Assembly: GCA_948470475.1 (NCBI GenBank)
Contig: OX419338.1
Location: forward strand, 33,324,382-33,388,381
Source: Galaxea fascicularis
Taxonomy: Eukaryota > Cnidaria > Anthozoa > Scleractinia > Euphylliidae
Reading direction: 5' to 3'
Length of the DNA: 64,000 nucleotides
The position numbers were made by a program, and so were the translations under genes. The notes beneath the pieces were generated by a model. That model had not been told where the DNA came from. It saw nothing but the letters and a program-made list of their open reading frames with translations, and ran no database searches. Below, one piece after another: positions 34,330 to 47,500 of this stretch (position 1 is the stretch's first letter; each line of letters starts with the position of its first letter).

Positions 34330-34700
34330 GGAAGCTTTGCAACTCCATTTATGATCGACTAGACAATGTCAATAAAATGAAGAACCAACTCTTTAAATAT
34401 TGAGGTCATTGCAATCCTCGATGCGTCGCGAAATGCGCCAAAACGCGAGGAAAAACGGAAACAAACGCCGGCATATTGAAAGTGAAATGTCTCTTGACTG
34501 TAGCATTCAGGTATCTAATAAAGAAGCTTTACAATTCAATTCCTGGTTAACTAAACAATGTAATTAAAACGAAGAACCATCTCACTAAATATTGAGGTCA
34601 TTGCCACCCTCGATGGGTCGCAAACTGTGCCAAACCTAAACGCAAGGAAAAACGGAAACAAACACCGCCATATTGAAAGTGACAAATATTTCATGTCCCT
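34330..34700. repeat. Two imperfect tandem copies of about 190 bp
   Basis: The order GGAAGCTTT..GAAGAACCA..TAAATATTGAGGTCATTGC..CCTCGATG..GGAAAAACGGAAACAAAC..CATATTGAAAGTGA occurs twice (about 34330-34510 and 34520-34700) with many substitutions. It is an old local duplication; no coding potential. Confidence 0.65.
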
Positions 34701-35162
34701 TAATTAACTGTAGCATTCAGTTATATTGTCCCCTGAATGTAGGAATCATGTGAGTTTACCGTGTTCAGCGTTTGATAAATAACGCTTCGCGTGATCTGCC
34801 AACATTGTTTTACCAGTAAGTAACTGTTAACTGTCGATAAAGACCTACTATTCCAGTCTTAACCTGTAGTCAAAAAATCATTTATTAAATGAGAGTTGAG
34901 ATAAAACTCCACACGGCCTATGACTTACCAAACTACACGTATCTTCCTCATCGGAACTCGAATTATGGACCTCCGGAACGGCTCTTCTGGCGTGTTTAGA
35001 AGGAGAAGCGATTGGAGCGCAATCACTAAAATCGCTTGGCCATTCTCTTCTCCTCGGAATCAATCACGGCATCCGACTGCATTAGCTTGCTCACTGGCAC
35101 TTCACGTTCATTCGCATCACTTACGATTGTGCACGAAACTGACCAGTGGAATCGCAGTCTCG

Positions 35163-35240
35163 TGGTACAAGAAAGGGCCTTTTGGGTCCCATATCCTCAT
35201 TTGTACCATAGTAACCCTCCCCAAAAGTGACCCGTTTTAT
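35163..35240 (+). promoter_or_regulatory. Upstream element of the OVCA2-like gene, shared with the PhnX-like gene
   Basis: The 29-bp block at 35181-35209 equals the one at 22604-22632 (opposite strand), in the same orientation relative to the following gene, here 113 bp before the ATG. TGGTACAA at 35163 and TTGTACCA at 35201 are inverted, so a mini-foldback origin is possible. Confidence 0.45.
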
Positions 35241-35322
35241 GCCTCTTGGGCCAGTGGTATCACCTTTTGTGGAAAGCGGTAGATTCAATCTTGTTACCAG
35301 GGCCTTCTCGATTTAAGACAAC

Positions 35323-38300
35323 ATGGCGGATTGCCTGAAGGTAAAACGTCCTTTGGACGGTTTACTTTATAAGTTATACCATAAACGTTAACAGTAAAAC
35401 TGACATTTTCTACTTGCTTTTTTGCTCAGATACTTGTATTACACGGATACAGGTATGACGAGACATGACAGTTTATTATGTTCCAGCTGTATTTTTGCCA
35501 AAGTCCGGTGCCCGGCTGTAGGGTACAAAACATTAACCCAATCATACTATTTTTGTTTCGTTTTAACATTCTTATCCGTTTTTTACTTAGACAGAGTGCT
35601 CAAATCTGCAAAGGAAAACTTGGTGCTTTCAGAAAAGGACTGAAGAAACTTCCGCTCGAATTCGGTAAGCTTAAGCTTTAGGTTATATTTTTTTACGTAG
35701 GAATGTCGTGAAACATGTCGTCGTTGTTGTTCTTAGAAGTGAATCGAAGTAATGACTAATGACATGATTCTCCATTGATGTTATGCTTATATTTAGTTCA
35801 CTTGGTGTACAAGTGTGCATCTAGAAAATGAAACTAATTATCCATCTCATTTCTTTTTTTTGTTATGAGCAAACAGTCTACATTACTGCACCAAACAAAA
35901 TTCCAAATGACACCCAAGATGTTGCTGGTTTGAGTGAAGGTATAGTACTTTCACACTTTTATATTTCAAAGAATGTGTAAGACACTCTGTTTGTTTTTCT
36001 TTTGGTTAAAAGCATTGTAAATTGAGGGCTTTGTTCTGGTATCTATAACTTCAGAGTTCTTTTAGCAAGACTTCTGGACACAGCTCCTCACATTAATAAT
36101 GATTGTACATTCATTTTGTGACTCAAACTCATGACAATGATCATACCTGTCAACCTCCGGAGTTCCAAAATCTGGAGACGTCTCGAAATCCTCGCGTTGT
36201 GAGAATGCGTTTTACGACAATGTCCGAATACTCTCCGAGAACCACCCGAAGGCTTTCCGAATGTTCCCGATGTGACATCTTGAAAACAACGAAATTAATG
36301 AAAAAAAAAGAATTCGAAAGAAGCCGCGGATTTTCCCGGGAGATTTGGTGCTCTAACCTGGAGACCGGGAGATTTGATGAAAAACTTGGAGACTCCCGGT
36401 AAAACCGGGAGAGTTGACAGGTATGAATGATGCCTGTATAATTAATGAAGGGTGATGTGCAGAAATCTTTGAGAGACCCTGTAGCTTTCTGGACAAAGTC
36501 TCTGATTGGAGAACAAAACAGCAGATGACACAACTCAAACAATACCCCTTGCCACAATAACAAAAGAAGCTACAGGTCATAGGCACCAATGAAAATATAG
36601 CTCTGAAAGAGCTACACGATTACTCAAATCTTTCCATTCTTTTTTCAGTGCAAAATGAATATGGGTGGTGGTTTTCGACAGAAAATGATACTTACGACCC
36701 CCTTAATCCAACTGACATCTCGAAAGGATTTGACGAGTCACTAGAGCTTGTAAAGTCAACTTTCATTAACCAGGTATGTGCATATGCGTCACAGTGTGGT
36801 GTCCACAAAATGAACCCTATTGTGCAGGTTTACCGCCATCGACAGAAATAATTATAATATCCATACTCTTCCCATCTAAGGTTTTTTTGGTTTGGACCCC
36901 ACCCCCACCCCTCTGAAAATTCCAATATAGCTTCATACTTTCTTTAAAACAATTTTGCTTTTTCCACCCCCCCCCCCTCCTCCTCAGAAACCTTAACCTT
37001 CCATGGGGGGAGGTGTGGATAGTATCTGGAACTGAACAGTAAGGCTTTATGTCCCGTGCAAATGTGCCCTTTGATTATGGTGATTAGGATAAAAACTTTT
37101 AAAAATGATTTTATCTGTTGGATCAATTTTGCTTTTATTTCTTAAGTTAAAAGTTACTTCATTACTTGTAACTCTTCTTAAATCTCTTATTTATGTTGTT
37201 TTGTAGGGTCCATTTGATGGTAAGTATTGGACAAAACTGTCAAAAGCTGGAATACAAAGTATTTTGTTTAATTGACTGAAGTAATTAAACAGCATATTAC
37301 TTGGGGAGACAGGGTGGCCAAGTGGTTAGGGTGCTGGATTTCAATGCGGTGACCTGGGTTCAAATCCCGCACTGGCCACTAGCTAGTGTTGTTCTGGGTA
37401 AGTGCCTGGTTCAACTCCTCGGTCATTCTTGTAAAATAGCCAACTGGTTTGCCTCCCGCCAGTTGGGATTCTTATCATGTTAAGTTTATTTGAATTATTT
37501 GTTTCTTTGGATTTAAGAGGAGTGCCTGTAAACTAGCTTACTTCCACTATAAAGACAGCATATTACTTTTTCTCATTTTTGTTTCGTTTTGTTGATATTA
37601 GGTGTTCTTGGATTTAGTCAAGGCTCCTGTCTTGTATCAATTCTCTGTGCATTAAGGGAACAAGGTTGGATTGGTTGGCAGATTTATACTACTCATTATG
37701 AAATGTTCAAACAGTTATGCATGTTCTTATTGGTTGAATCAAGATTATTATATCTCAGAGAAAGGACACGCCCTAAATCATGTGCATGTGTAGTGGTTCA
37801 ATTTTATCCTTGGTTCAAATTTTGTTTTCCAATCGAACCACAACACATGCACTGTTGAGTTATAATGCACGCAGCTATGTCACAAGCTTGGGCACATGTA
37901 AATCTTGTGGTATTTATTGACAGAGAAATTTCATCAACAGACTTATGAATGGCTGCTTACACCTCTGGGACATTTTCTAAAAGAAATAAAAAACTTGTTC
38001 CTTGTACATTGTTGAGTCCTATAAACCCTTGGTAATTTTTAAGAACACTCAAGAAGTCCCAGAAGCACTCACCATTGACTTGGGCTTCTCTAGACACTTC
38101 TCTCATGTTCTTAAAAATTCTCATGTACTTATATAGCTCAATAAATGCACTCAGCACGTTTTTCATGACTTCAATAATAATTAACAATAATATTGTCATT
38201 TACCTAAGTGAAAGTGAATAGCAGTGGATATTTACCAAGCCGCAAAGCAGCTTCCACTTTCACAGATACCAAGGAGAATAACATTATGTTTGTTATTATT

Positions 38301-39399
38301 TCAGTATATACCACACAAGCAAAATAACTAGAGTCTTACTACTTAATTGTTAATGAATCCATGCTGCCAAACAAAATGTTTCATTGGTTGGAAAGATAAA
38401 ACCCTGTGTTTTTTTTCTCTATCAGGCTATTTACAGTTTAAATTTGCCATCCTTGTGGCTGGGTTCAAGTCACGATCATCAGGTCATAGTATTTATTATA
38501 ACAGCCCTATCTCATGTCCCACCCTACATGTGTTTGGGGATACAGACAGAGTCATACCAAAAGGTAAGAAATTGTAAAATAGTAGTTTTTGTATTTAGTA
38601 AATACTCTGTGTATTTGATTGAAATGAATGTCTCTTATTGCTGCTGAAGGTCTTTTACTTTTAATAAAGTTTTGTCAATCATGTAGCAATAGGCCGTTTG
38701 CAGTTTATGACCACATGGTACTCTAACAAACAGTGAAGATACTTCAACTTTGTCTTTCATGCCTCGTCTCACTAAATTAACATTTAGGGAAAACATTATG
38801 GACCACAATTTGAGCCTTAAAATAGAAATAACTTTGTTGTCCAAGTGATACTCATTGGTATGCCAAGCTATTTAAAGCAATTAATAGATTGTAACTAGTT
38901 ACGCCAAATTTTCCATCACGCAATATTGTCAACATACATGTACAGCTGTAGCTCAGGTCAGTAGCACTCATAACCTGCTGTGTCTTTTCTTTTGAACAGA
39001 AAACAGCGAAGACTTATTGCAACACTTTTCAAATGTCACCATTCTTTGTCATCCCGGAGGTTAGTGCCTCTGTCGTACTGTGTATTTAAAAGTAAACATA
39101 ACATTAGCATGTTTCTGAAAGGTCTATGTGGCAAAAGTACTGAATTAATAATATTATTAGTACAGAAAATAAATGCTTTATTGGTATTTACAAACAAAAG
39201 AAAATTAAACGTGGTTACAAAATACTAATTAACTCACTGTCCAGGGGACAAACACAAACTTATAAACCTTTCACCCAATGGGATTTTTTTTCATAATATT
39301 TTTTTCTTTTTCCCTTTGACAGGTCATTTCATTCCCACTCAAGCTCCACAAAGAAAAGTTTATATAGAGTTTCTGGAACAGTTTATCACCAAGACTTGA
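35323..39399 (+). CDS. OVCA2: Serine hydrolase, OVCA2/FSH1 family
   Basis: Alpha/beta-hydrolase of the FSH family; human OVCA2 hydrolyses long-chain alkyl esters in the cytosol. Ten coding exons: 35323-35340, 35430-35452, 35591-35664, 35877-35939, 36649-36773, 37207-37219, 37602-37664, 38426-38563, 39000-39059 and 39323-39399. All splice sites are GT..AG and the phase is continuous, giving 217 aa (human about 227). The start MADCLK is followed by ILVLHGYRQ (oxyanion strand). The nucleophile is S111 in GFSQG, the acid is D165/D167 in VFGDTDRVIP, and the histidine is H194 in PGGHFIP. GWWFS at about 66-70 is also family-typical. Exon 6 is a 13-nt micro-exon (GPFD) and exon 1 codes for six residues. 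Introns hold a MITE (intron 4), a SINE (intron 6) and a MITE fragment (intron 7). Confidence 0.94.
36141..36426. mobile_element. MITE in OVCA2-like intron 4
   Basis: TCATACCTGTCAAC at the left and GTTGACAGGTATGA at the right form a perfect 14-bp terminal inverted repeat. Internal CCGGGAG/CTCCCGG words extend the hairpin. About 286 bp, no gene. Confidence 0.75.
37302..37512 (+). mobile_element. tRNA-derived SINE in OVCA2-like intron 6
   Basis: The head has an A-box-like GTGGCCAAGTGGTTAGGGTG and a B-box GGTTCAAATCCC, with the tRNA-like part at about 37313-37379. A tRNA-unrelated body (CCTGGTTCAACTCCTCGGTC...CCAGTTGGGATTCTT) and an AT-rich 3' end follow. Same strand as the gene. Confidence 0.75.
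37790..37855. mobile_element. Short copy of the TGTGGTTCAATTTTATCC MITE
   Basis: GTGGTTCAATTTTATCCTTG at 37795 recurs at 54923 in USP5, where both ends of the element are present. Here only one end and a short inverse (GAACCACAAC) remain. Confidence 0.5.
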
Positions 39400-39538
39400 G
39401 AAATGTTTTTCTTAATACATTGAAATCTTTAGAAGGAAAATTAACAATACAAAATTTTAATGTTACTTCATGATGTTTTCACAACCTCCTGTCATCATTG
39501 TACCTTCAAGGTATATAGTCAGTTTTACCGTTGGTAAA

Positions 39539-39544
39539 AATAAA
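39539..39544 (+). terminator. Polyadenylation signal AATAAA
   Basis: AATAAA lies about 140 bp after the OVCA2-like stop codon, the most likely 3' end signal for that gene. Confidence 0.55.
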
Positions 39545-39892
39545 TTCAACTTTAGGTGTCTTGGTAACTTTCAAAATAAATTACTGAACAGTTGCTTAGC
39601 TAAATGGGCTTAAAAATATATTCTTAACAACATCCAGGTTTGTGAGGGTAATTTATCATGGACTAACTGTCCTGGGACAGAAGCTACAGCTGGATCCAGA
39701 CCTAGAGATAAGGGAAGGGGGGAGGGACTCTCAAGAATTTTTTGGCCCTCTCGTTTTTTACACCTTAGTCCCATGTATCTTGGCTTTGGTCCAAAAATGA
39801 GGGGGCCAGGCCCCACTCTTAGATATGGCAATGGGTTAAACAAGAGAAGACGGATAAACATTAAAGATTGAAGTATAATGTGGAACCTGTTT

Positions 39893-40110
39893 GGCCAATT
39901 TCAGTCCAGAGTGACCCATATTGGCCAATATTTAAGAATAACCCATGCTGGCCAAAAACTGGTCCATGGTTACCCATATTGGCCCAGAGTAACACATACT
40001 GACCGCTATTGGTCCACTGTAACCCATATTGGCAAGGTCCATTGTTCCCATCTTAATAACATTGGTCCATTAGCAAACCCATATTGGCCAATATTGTTTA
40101 GGGTGGTCAA
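39893..40110. repeat. Degenerate minisatellite (TTGGCC / AACCCATATTGG)
   Basis: Variants of GTCCA..GTAACCCATATTGGCC recur about eight times at roughly 25-33 bp steps, with changing spacing. A 99-codon open frame here is a by-product of the repeat. Confidence 0.65.
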
Positions 40111-40730
40111 TATTTGCCAATTATCCTGCAAAATAGTTAATTATTCACCGAAGTGGAGGTGGATAGTACTTTGCTAATCACCTCTGAGTTAACCAATCAG
40201 AATGCACAAAAAGCACTATTCACTTGTGTGGTATATACTAACAAAATATTGTCTGATACTTGACCAATGAGGCTGTAGGCTGAGTTGGAATCAGGATATT
40301 CTGCAAGATTGAGCAGGATAAATGTTTTAGAGAGATCACCTCCACTCTTACGACAAATTGGCCCTAAATTGTTAGAAAGGATTACTAGATTCCAAAACTT
40401 AATTGAAAACGTGAAAACAACCTTTCAGTGCGTAGAAAATTGGGTATCATTAACCCTTGTTTCCGTGTTTTAAATTTCTGGGACACCGCAATTTTGGATT
40501 TCATGACGTCAATTGGTTTCAGCTATTGTCAGGAAGTCCATGAAGCACAAAATCTTTTGTGTTAAAGGGAAGGGGGTTATCAAAGGAATTTTTATGGGGT
40601 TTGGTCAGATTAGCTTGGCGGGTTTGGTAGAGGGCGTGACGCAAAATTATTTTAAAAATCTCCAGATTTGAAATCTCAAGAGGTTGGCATCTCTGCTGCA
40701 GGTTCCAAACCCAGCACCATGGGCTGAAAA
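40111..40730. other. Intergenic spacer, no supported gene
   Basis: No exon or structured repeat recognised. Confidence 0.4.
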
Positions 40731-41254
40731 TAGCCTGCGTGGCAGGTGCTAGAAAGGGGAAGGGAAAGGGGAAATGGGAAAGGAAGTGCCTGCAGCTAAT
40801 CCATTGTTTGTTTCATCTTTCTCGTTTGCCGACCAACGAAAAATCACCATTGGTTCGTTTTTAATTATGCATCACTCATTGCCTGATACGACCTTCTGAT
40901 CGGTCAAGATGTTTTGGAAGCCATTTTAAATCAAGATAGCAGATGCACTCAAAAGAGACAGGGAAGCCAAGTTTGAGAAAATTTTGAAGGAAACCTTGCT
41001 GGAGGAAGATAAAGGTCGCAAAATAACCTCGAACGATGAACAGAGGAAAGCGGTGAAACAACTGTATGGAAGGAAATTTGACAGGCAGATGGACGTGGAT
41101 GTTAACCGTTTGCATATTAATGAGGGGGCGAGACGAAATAAACAATGGGCTGGCTGCAGGCGCTTCCTCTTACCCTCTCCCTCGCTCCGCGCGTTTCGCG
41201 CGCGCCCAATTTTCCCGTCTCCCTTCCCCTTTGTAGCGCCTGCCACACAGGCTA
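40731..41254. mobile_element. 524-bp TIR element with a coding-like interior
   Basis: TAGCCTGCGTGGCAGGTGCT at the left is inverted as GCGCCTGCCACACAGGCTA at the right, and both ends continue into AAAGGGGAAGGG / CCCTTCCCCTTT. The interior (about 40934-41130, plus) keeps an open Lys/Glu-rich frame (ALKRDREAKFEKILKETLLEE..) without stops. That suggests a captured exon or a transposase remnant; I do not recognise the domain. Confidence 0.65.
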
Positions 41255-41571
41255 GGCTGAAAATCACCAAACTTAACGGTGAAAAAAACGGAACTCATTC
41301 CTTGACTCTTGGCCTCTATTTTTTTTAACGGCCTGAATCCCGACACCACACAGCTGCTGCGAGAAAGTTCACGCAACCAAGCCCGCGTGGACATGACGCG
41401 GGCTGATTTTATTCGGTACATTTCATGTAATATTATATCAAGTGAAAAACGTATTGGCAGCTTGTCAGCGGACTTTCCAATAAGCCAAAAATTTTCAACT
41501 TCTTTATGTGACAGATCTTTCTTCGTCCTGAAAGTATTTTTGTTGTCCGTTACATCTACTGATTGAGCTTG

Positions 41572-44500
41572 ATGGAGTACTTAAAGAGCCCTAGCATCCG
41601 TGTACCGCAAGGGGGTGACAAAGTTTTTAAAGAGGAGTGTGTGTACTGCTTTAACTCACCGGTACGTGATATAAGAAACTTAAAGCTTAACTTCTACGGT
41701 TGAACTCACAGTTTCTCTTTCTCTAGGCAAGAAGTGTTACTATCTCTCATTTATTGCGCTTAATAACATAATGCGATCACAGAGCCCAGAGCTCGCGAGT
41801 ATCGGAATTCAAGGTGAATTGAACATACTGCTCTGAAATGCACTGTTGGCATTTGAGCTACTAGGCGGGGGTGGCTGGGAGGGGGGGATATAGAGGGGAA
41901 ACTCGAACAAAAATATGAAGTCCAAGAAGGCACGAATTCGGCAAAATGGTGGTGCATTTCGTTTTAGTTTTGACTTTTTTCGATGTCCAGTGCCAATCAA
42001 GCAATGTTGGTATTGATTATCATTGATTTTGTATTGATTAATTTTCAAAAAAAAGTGAAAGGAATAACATGTAGTTTTAGGTTTTGTGTGTTTTTGTTTG
42101 TGTTCCATCCTCCCTGTCATATTTGAAACACACTTATAACATTTTTAATTGTTAATATTTTTTTATTGTCTTTTTATTTCAGGAAGATGATGGAGGTCTT
42201 TATGTGTGTCTTGCTACATTTCTTGGGTTTTGTGATGAGCATGTCAGTCTTCATATTGTTAAAACACCTCACAGAGTATTCTTGCATTTGAAGAAAGTAC
42301 AGAAGGTATTCTACTTTTTTGCTTTAGTTGGTAAGCGGCAATATTGCCTGAGTATATAAAGCAAACCCCTGCCTTTGTATTAGGCCTGGTTCAAACTTTG
42401 AACTTCACATGTGCCAAATCTAATGCAAAGGAGGGAAAACAATAGATTTTTTCATTTGTATTAGATTCAGCACATTTGAGGTTTGACATTTGAACCGGGC
42501 CTTATTGTCATTATTAAGCTCAACCATTGGTGATAACACAAACCAAGGTTTCATGCATCTATCTTTCATAAGTAAATCATTCATCTGCAAAATGAACGGG
42601 AGACATTTTGGAAATCAACCATTAAGGAGGGCTAATGGGGCAAGAGATAGTCCTGCATTTACACTGAATAACAATAAAATAAATCACATTAATTTGGTTT
42701 TTAGCTTCAGACTGAAACAGACACAACAACAGAAATTCCACCAAAGAAAAAACCAACAAGATTAGCGATTGGTGAGTTAAAAATGAGTAGAACTGAGGTT
42801 TTACTTAATATATCATAATTACATGTATATAATCACTGAAACTTACATGTATGTACTAAAAAGAATATTAATAAAATGAATATTAAAATGAATTTAATCT
42901 AGGTTGATTCTCAATGATTTTCCTTTGTCTCCTAACCTGATCATGAATAATTAGGCAATAGGATTCTAAATAGGTGGGTACCCCTAAGATTTCTTTGGTC
43001 TGCCCTTTTCAATACCTGAACAGCAAAGGCAGGTACTGTTTTCACAGTATACAGGTCCCAGCTTCTAATAACAACCCTGATTTAGGGTTAGGATACAATT
43101 AAGGAAATTAATTTTAACCTGAATTTCATTTTGACCGATGGCAATCATGTTTACCTGTACATGTATGTAAATAATATCAATATTAATGTAGATTTTCTGA
43201 CGTTCTGTCTTACCTCTTAAAAAACAATTTCTTTTCTTGTCATGTTAAGAATTTAATTTTCATTTGACAGGAGTGGAAGGTGGATTTGATGTGGAAAAAC
43301 CAAAGGTACCAGTTATCTTTAGGATGTTCATGTTCAAGCTCAGACCTTGTAAATTGTTTTATTTGGTTGTTGATGTTGTTGAATGTTGTTGTTTGATGTT
43401 GTAAGTGAAAGTTAAGTTCAGGTAAAAGAATTTTAATCTATTACTAGGTGAAAATCAATTTCTTATGTCTCCTAACCCTACCTATGAATAACCATTATTA
43501 AGTAGGGTTAGGCAACAAAGGGAATTGAGATTCATCCTAGGTTAAGAAATTTTTACCTACAATATTTTCATTTTATTTTGCATGGAATACTTTGTAACTT
43601 ATTGTCATTCGGTTTCCAGATAGAATACGATGAATTCAACTCAATAGCAGTGTTAGGCACTGGTGGAGATCCACTTGTTATTCCTCTACCAAATGGTGAT
43701 CTTCCCTTACAGGTATTTACAAAAAAAAACACCAACAGAAGGAAATGATAATCATTTCCTTCTGTTAGTTTGTTGTCCCTTAGTATACTTGTAACCAATT
43801 TCATCAATTGAATGTGTACACAATTTTTGAAAAGATACCTGCTCTATTGAGGCTCGAAGATTGCCAAAGGCCAACCGATGTATTTCGAAGTCTGCCAAAG
43901 ATCGTGCGAGACCACATGAAGATTTCTGAAGACATCTGAATACTTTTGAGGATTTCCGAAGACTTCCGACAATCTCCAGAGATCTCCGAAGATAACCCAA
44001 AGATCACCGCAAATTTTCAAAGCTTTTCCAAGTTTCAGAAGATCGAGGGCAATGCCTTCTGCATACCTCAGTAGTCAATGTATGGTCCAAGGCTTTAAGA
44101 AGTCTATTTTTTCAAGTGTATTATTAATAGGTAATCACATGATTTTTGTAAATTTTTTCAAAGACCACAAATTGCACTTGCCCTATGGGCTCGTGCAATT
44201 TTGTTGGTCTTTGAAAAAATTTAAATGTGCTTATTTATTCCAAATTGCACTCAAAATCATGTGATTACCTATACTAACAAGTCTGTTAAAACAATTAAGC
44301 TGTGTATACCTTTTGTACATAAGAACATACAGTGTATTACATACATGTATATTTTCTTTTTTTGATAAATAAATATTACATGTATTTTTATTGATAGGTT
44401 CAGCTGTCTATTGCAGGAGTGATCACTGCTGACACAGCTTCTTATAAAGAGCAAGTGGCCTCTTGGGATGGAGAAAAGAGATTGATCTCCAAGTATGTTT

Positions 44501-47500
44501 TTGACCACCCACTCGTACCTCTCATTTTTTATGTGACCTTTGCATCTTTAGAATTATGCAGTTTTGTTATTTTAAAGGCATGCTGAGAATCTGTTGCAAC
44601 TGGAAAATGGTGTTAAAGTGCCTCCAAGGTTAGTTCTTTGTGCCTAGATTAAATTATGATCTGATGGCTTTTTTGCTTTAATTTGTAATTTTGTTGTTTG
44701 TTATACTTATGTCTGCTCAGATTTGTATTTATTTTTCAGAGGATGGAAGTGTGCAAAGTGTGATTTAAAGGAAAATCTATGGCTAAACTTAACTGACGGA
44801 ACAATCTTATGTGGGAGACGATACTTTGATGGTTTGTTGTGTCATTTTTTGTTTGAATCATAATCTTGGAATAGATGTTGCAGTGAAAACATTTAAAGCA
44901 GCAAATGCTATAAACCTTCAATGTTTTTGCCAGAGCATTTACACTCCAGTTACACCATAGCTTGTAGGTTGTCTCTCTTTTCTTTTTTAATTAGTGTAAA
45001 TGTAAGAGAATATGCTGTGGTTCAAATTTGTTTTTGGTTTAAACATTTTTGAAGCAGTTTAATTTTTACTTTAGAGTTTGTTTCAATATTCATTAACACA
45101 ACCTGAAAGAAAGAAAAATAAAAATTAAAATGGTTCAAAAAATTTTCAACCAGAAAAAATTTAAACGACAACAAAAACATCACCTTCGAGTGGGTCCAAA
45201 TATCTCAGTTCTCAACATCATTCATTACCTTAATCAAAATCATTTTACCTCATTGACCAATATCTGAATTTTCCTAGATGCGAAACATTTAGTTCCACCT
45301 CCACATTGTACCATAGTGTCTTTACACGCTAACTACCTAAAACACAGATGTGTTTGTTTGTGGTCAGGTTCAGGAGGTAACAACCATGCCATCGATTATT
45401 ACAAAGAGATGAAATATCCCTTAGCTGTTAAACTTGGAACAATCACTCCTGATGGTGCAGGTAACCAGTAGAAATTTATTTTATAACAACTTAATTTGCA
45501 TGTTAACATCAATTACAAATTAAGATAAAAATGACTTTTCATCCAAGGCCTTGAACATCATTTTGACTTCCTTATAATGTTCATTAGTTTGTTGTTCATT
45601 TATTGGTTGGCTGTCTTGCTCTCTCCTTCCTTTCTGTGATCTTATATGTTAATTTTGGTGTAAACTGTGTATTGTTTTCTATACCATGTCATAGAAAATA
45701 CAGGTAGGTAATCAGATGCAGGAAAGCTGTTATGCATATTCATCAGTATTCCACTGGACCTTCTAAATGTGCACTGCATTGATTAAGTAGGCCTACATGA
45801 ATGTAGTTTCTATGACATGGTATAAAACAGTTATGCAAAGCAATCTCATGGTATACCATAATATATCCCACTTGTCACTTGACTGTATTTTCTTTGCATA
45901 CACACTCACCTAAAGGCTCATGTGTTTACGAAGAACATACAAGTGACTAAAACAGGATATACCTCAGTTGGTATCTCACTTGAAAGCATTGCATAACTAG
46001 TGTTTATTATATCTTTCAGTTAGTACGCACATTGTGATTGGTCAATTTTGCGGGCTGTATTCTACGGTATGGCCTGCTAAATTTGAAAGTTTCCTTTCCC
46101 GCGTGCCTGATTAACCTCAGGGATACAATAAATATATCTTACTGACCTCGTTTTCTCTATCTGTACTGTAAGTTACAGATCCTTGTTTTTTACTCGGGCT
46201 TCCTGTGGAAGGCCCGAGTCTAAATCTGTCGTCCGTTTTTCTTTTTTTTTTTCGTTGTTCTCTGCAAACCTCATTTCCGGCGTATTTGCGCAGGCGCTAA
46301 CGATGAACCGGTAAAACCCGATAAAAACCTGTTTACGTTTTGTTTACGCTTGTCTTGTCTGTGGAAAAGCAAGACACAAAGCAACTGTGGATACCTCGAC
46401 GGATTTTCAAAGGAAAAAGTTGATATGTCTACAGCTATGGCAAACGGTGTCGTATCCAATACGCTCAAACTACTTACAATTGCACACGCCGTTCGCATGG
46501 TGAGCGTACATCTCGAAACGGTTCGTTCCGCGAAGCAAATGTGAAAAATATTATGAGATCAAATGAGCTGAATGAGCTATCAATGAGTACAAAAAGTGCA
46601 CAAAGGCTTTGACTTGAGTGGAAACTTTGACACGAACAGTTTAGGTGCTGGCGAATACAAGATACCCGTTGATGATGAGATTAGAGGTACAAAGACGAAC
46701 AGCAGCAGTAACATCAGCAACAGGAAAGCGTCTATGTTGGGTGATGAAACACCCACGCATCGAAGCGAAGATGCAAGTAACGTTTTTACTTTTATGGCTA
46801 TTGTCACCAGTATTTCATTTCTTTTGTATTCTTTAGATTGTGGATTATCAGCTGTATCAAGTCTGTGCAGTGTGTTAGTTTTATGTGTAATCTTGTACCT
46901 TCGCGTGTTCTACGTCAATGTGTTAAGTTTATCAGTTTTATCAACACAAATGTCGGATGTATTTGAAAAATGCGAGGTATTTGAGAAGGCAATGCAGTTA
47001 TCTGTACATGTTCAATGTGAAGCCATGCTTAGTGAAAATAAAATATGGAAAGGAATTCAGATCTCGTTATGCTAAGTTTGTGTATTTTAACGACAACCGT
47101 GAATGCCATGTGCCATCAAGACGTTGTGATCGCGAACCCAGTAGGATACCAGTGAAAAAGCTAAAACGTCTGTCACAGAAAATCAGAAAACTAAGATTGT
47201 TTGTGTTCCCACGGTCCTGTCGTGTTTATTTCCGCTGGCACACACTCACACAGGCAGCCCAATGCTTTAGCGAATCGAGTTTGAGTCACAAAATACATGT
47301 ATAATTTTATACATTAGGCTGTGCGGAAATCATCCACAACATCCATTTGCCACTCGAAAAGCCCGAGTGAAGGCCATTGCGGCCTCTAGTTCCCCTAGAT
47401 TTATGGCCCGCGCGCTTCGCTCTTGGGCCATAAGTGAACGGGAAAAAACTTGGTCCGTAACTTACAGTACGGACCTCAAACTCAGTTAGTAAGATGTAGT

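Noticed and set aside
34878..35063. Minus-strand exon candidate (SSSDEEDTCSL then GTAAGT) opposite the OVCA2-like gene
   Set aside because: A fair splice donor follows, but the frame is closed by a stop just upstream without an ATG and no further exon was found. A divergent transcript remains possible.
37313..37379. Functional tRNA gene in the OVCA2-like intron
   Set aside because: The B-box is good but the cloverleaf is imperfect and a SINE body follows directly.
39878..40177. 99-codon frame
   Set aside because: It follows the TTGGCC minisatellite period.
46596..47075. 159-codon frame in USP5 intron 9
   Set aside because: It lies inside nested TIR elements. The hydrophobic part looks like translated AT-rich sequence and no domain is recognisable.
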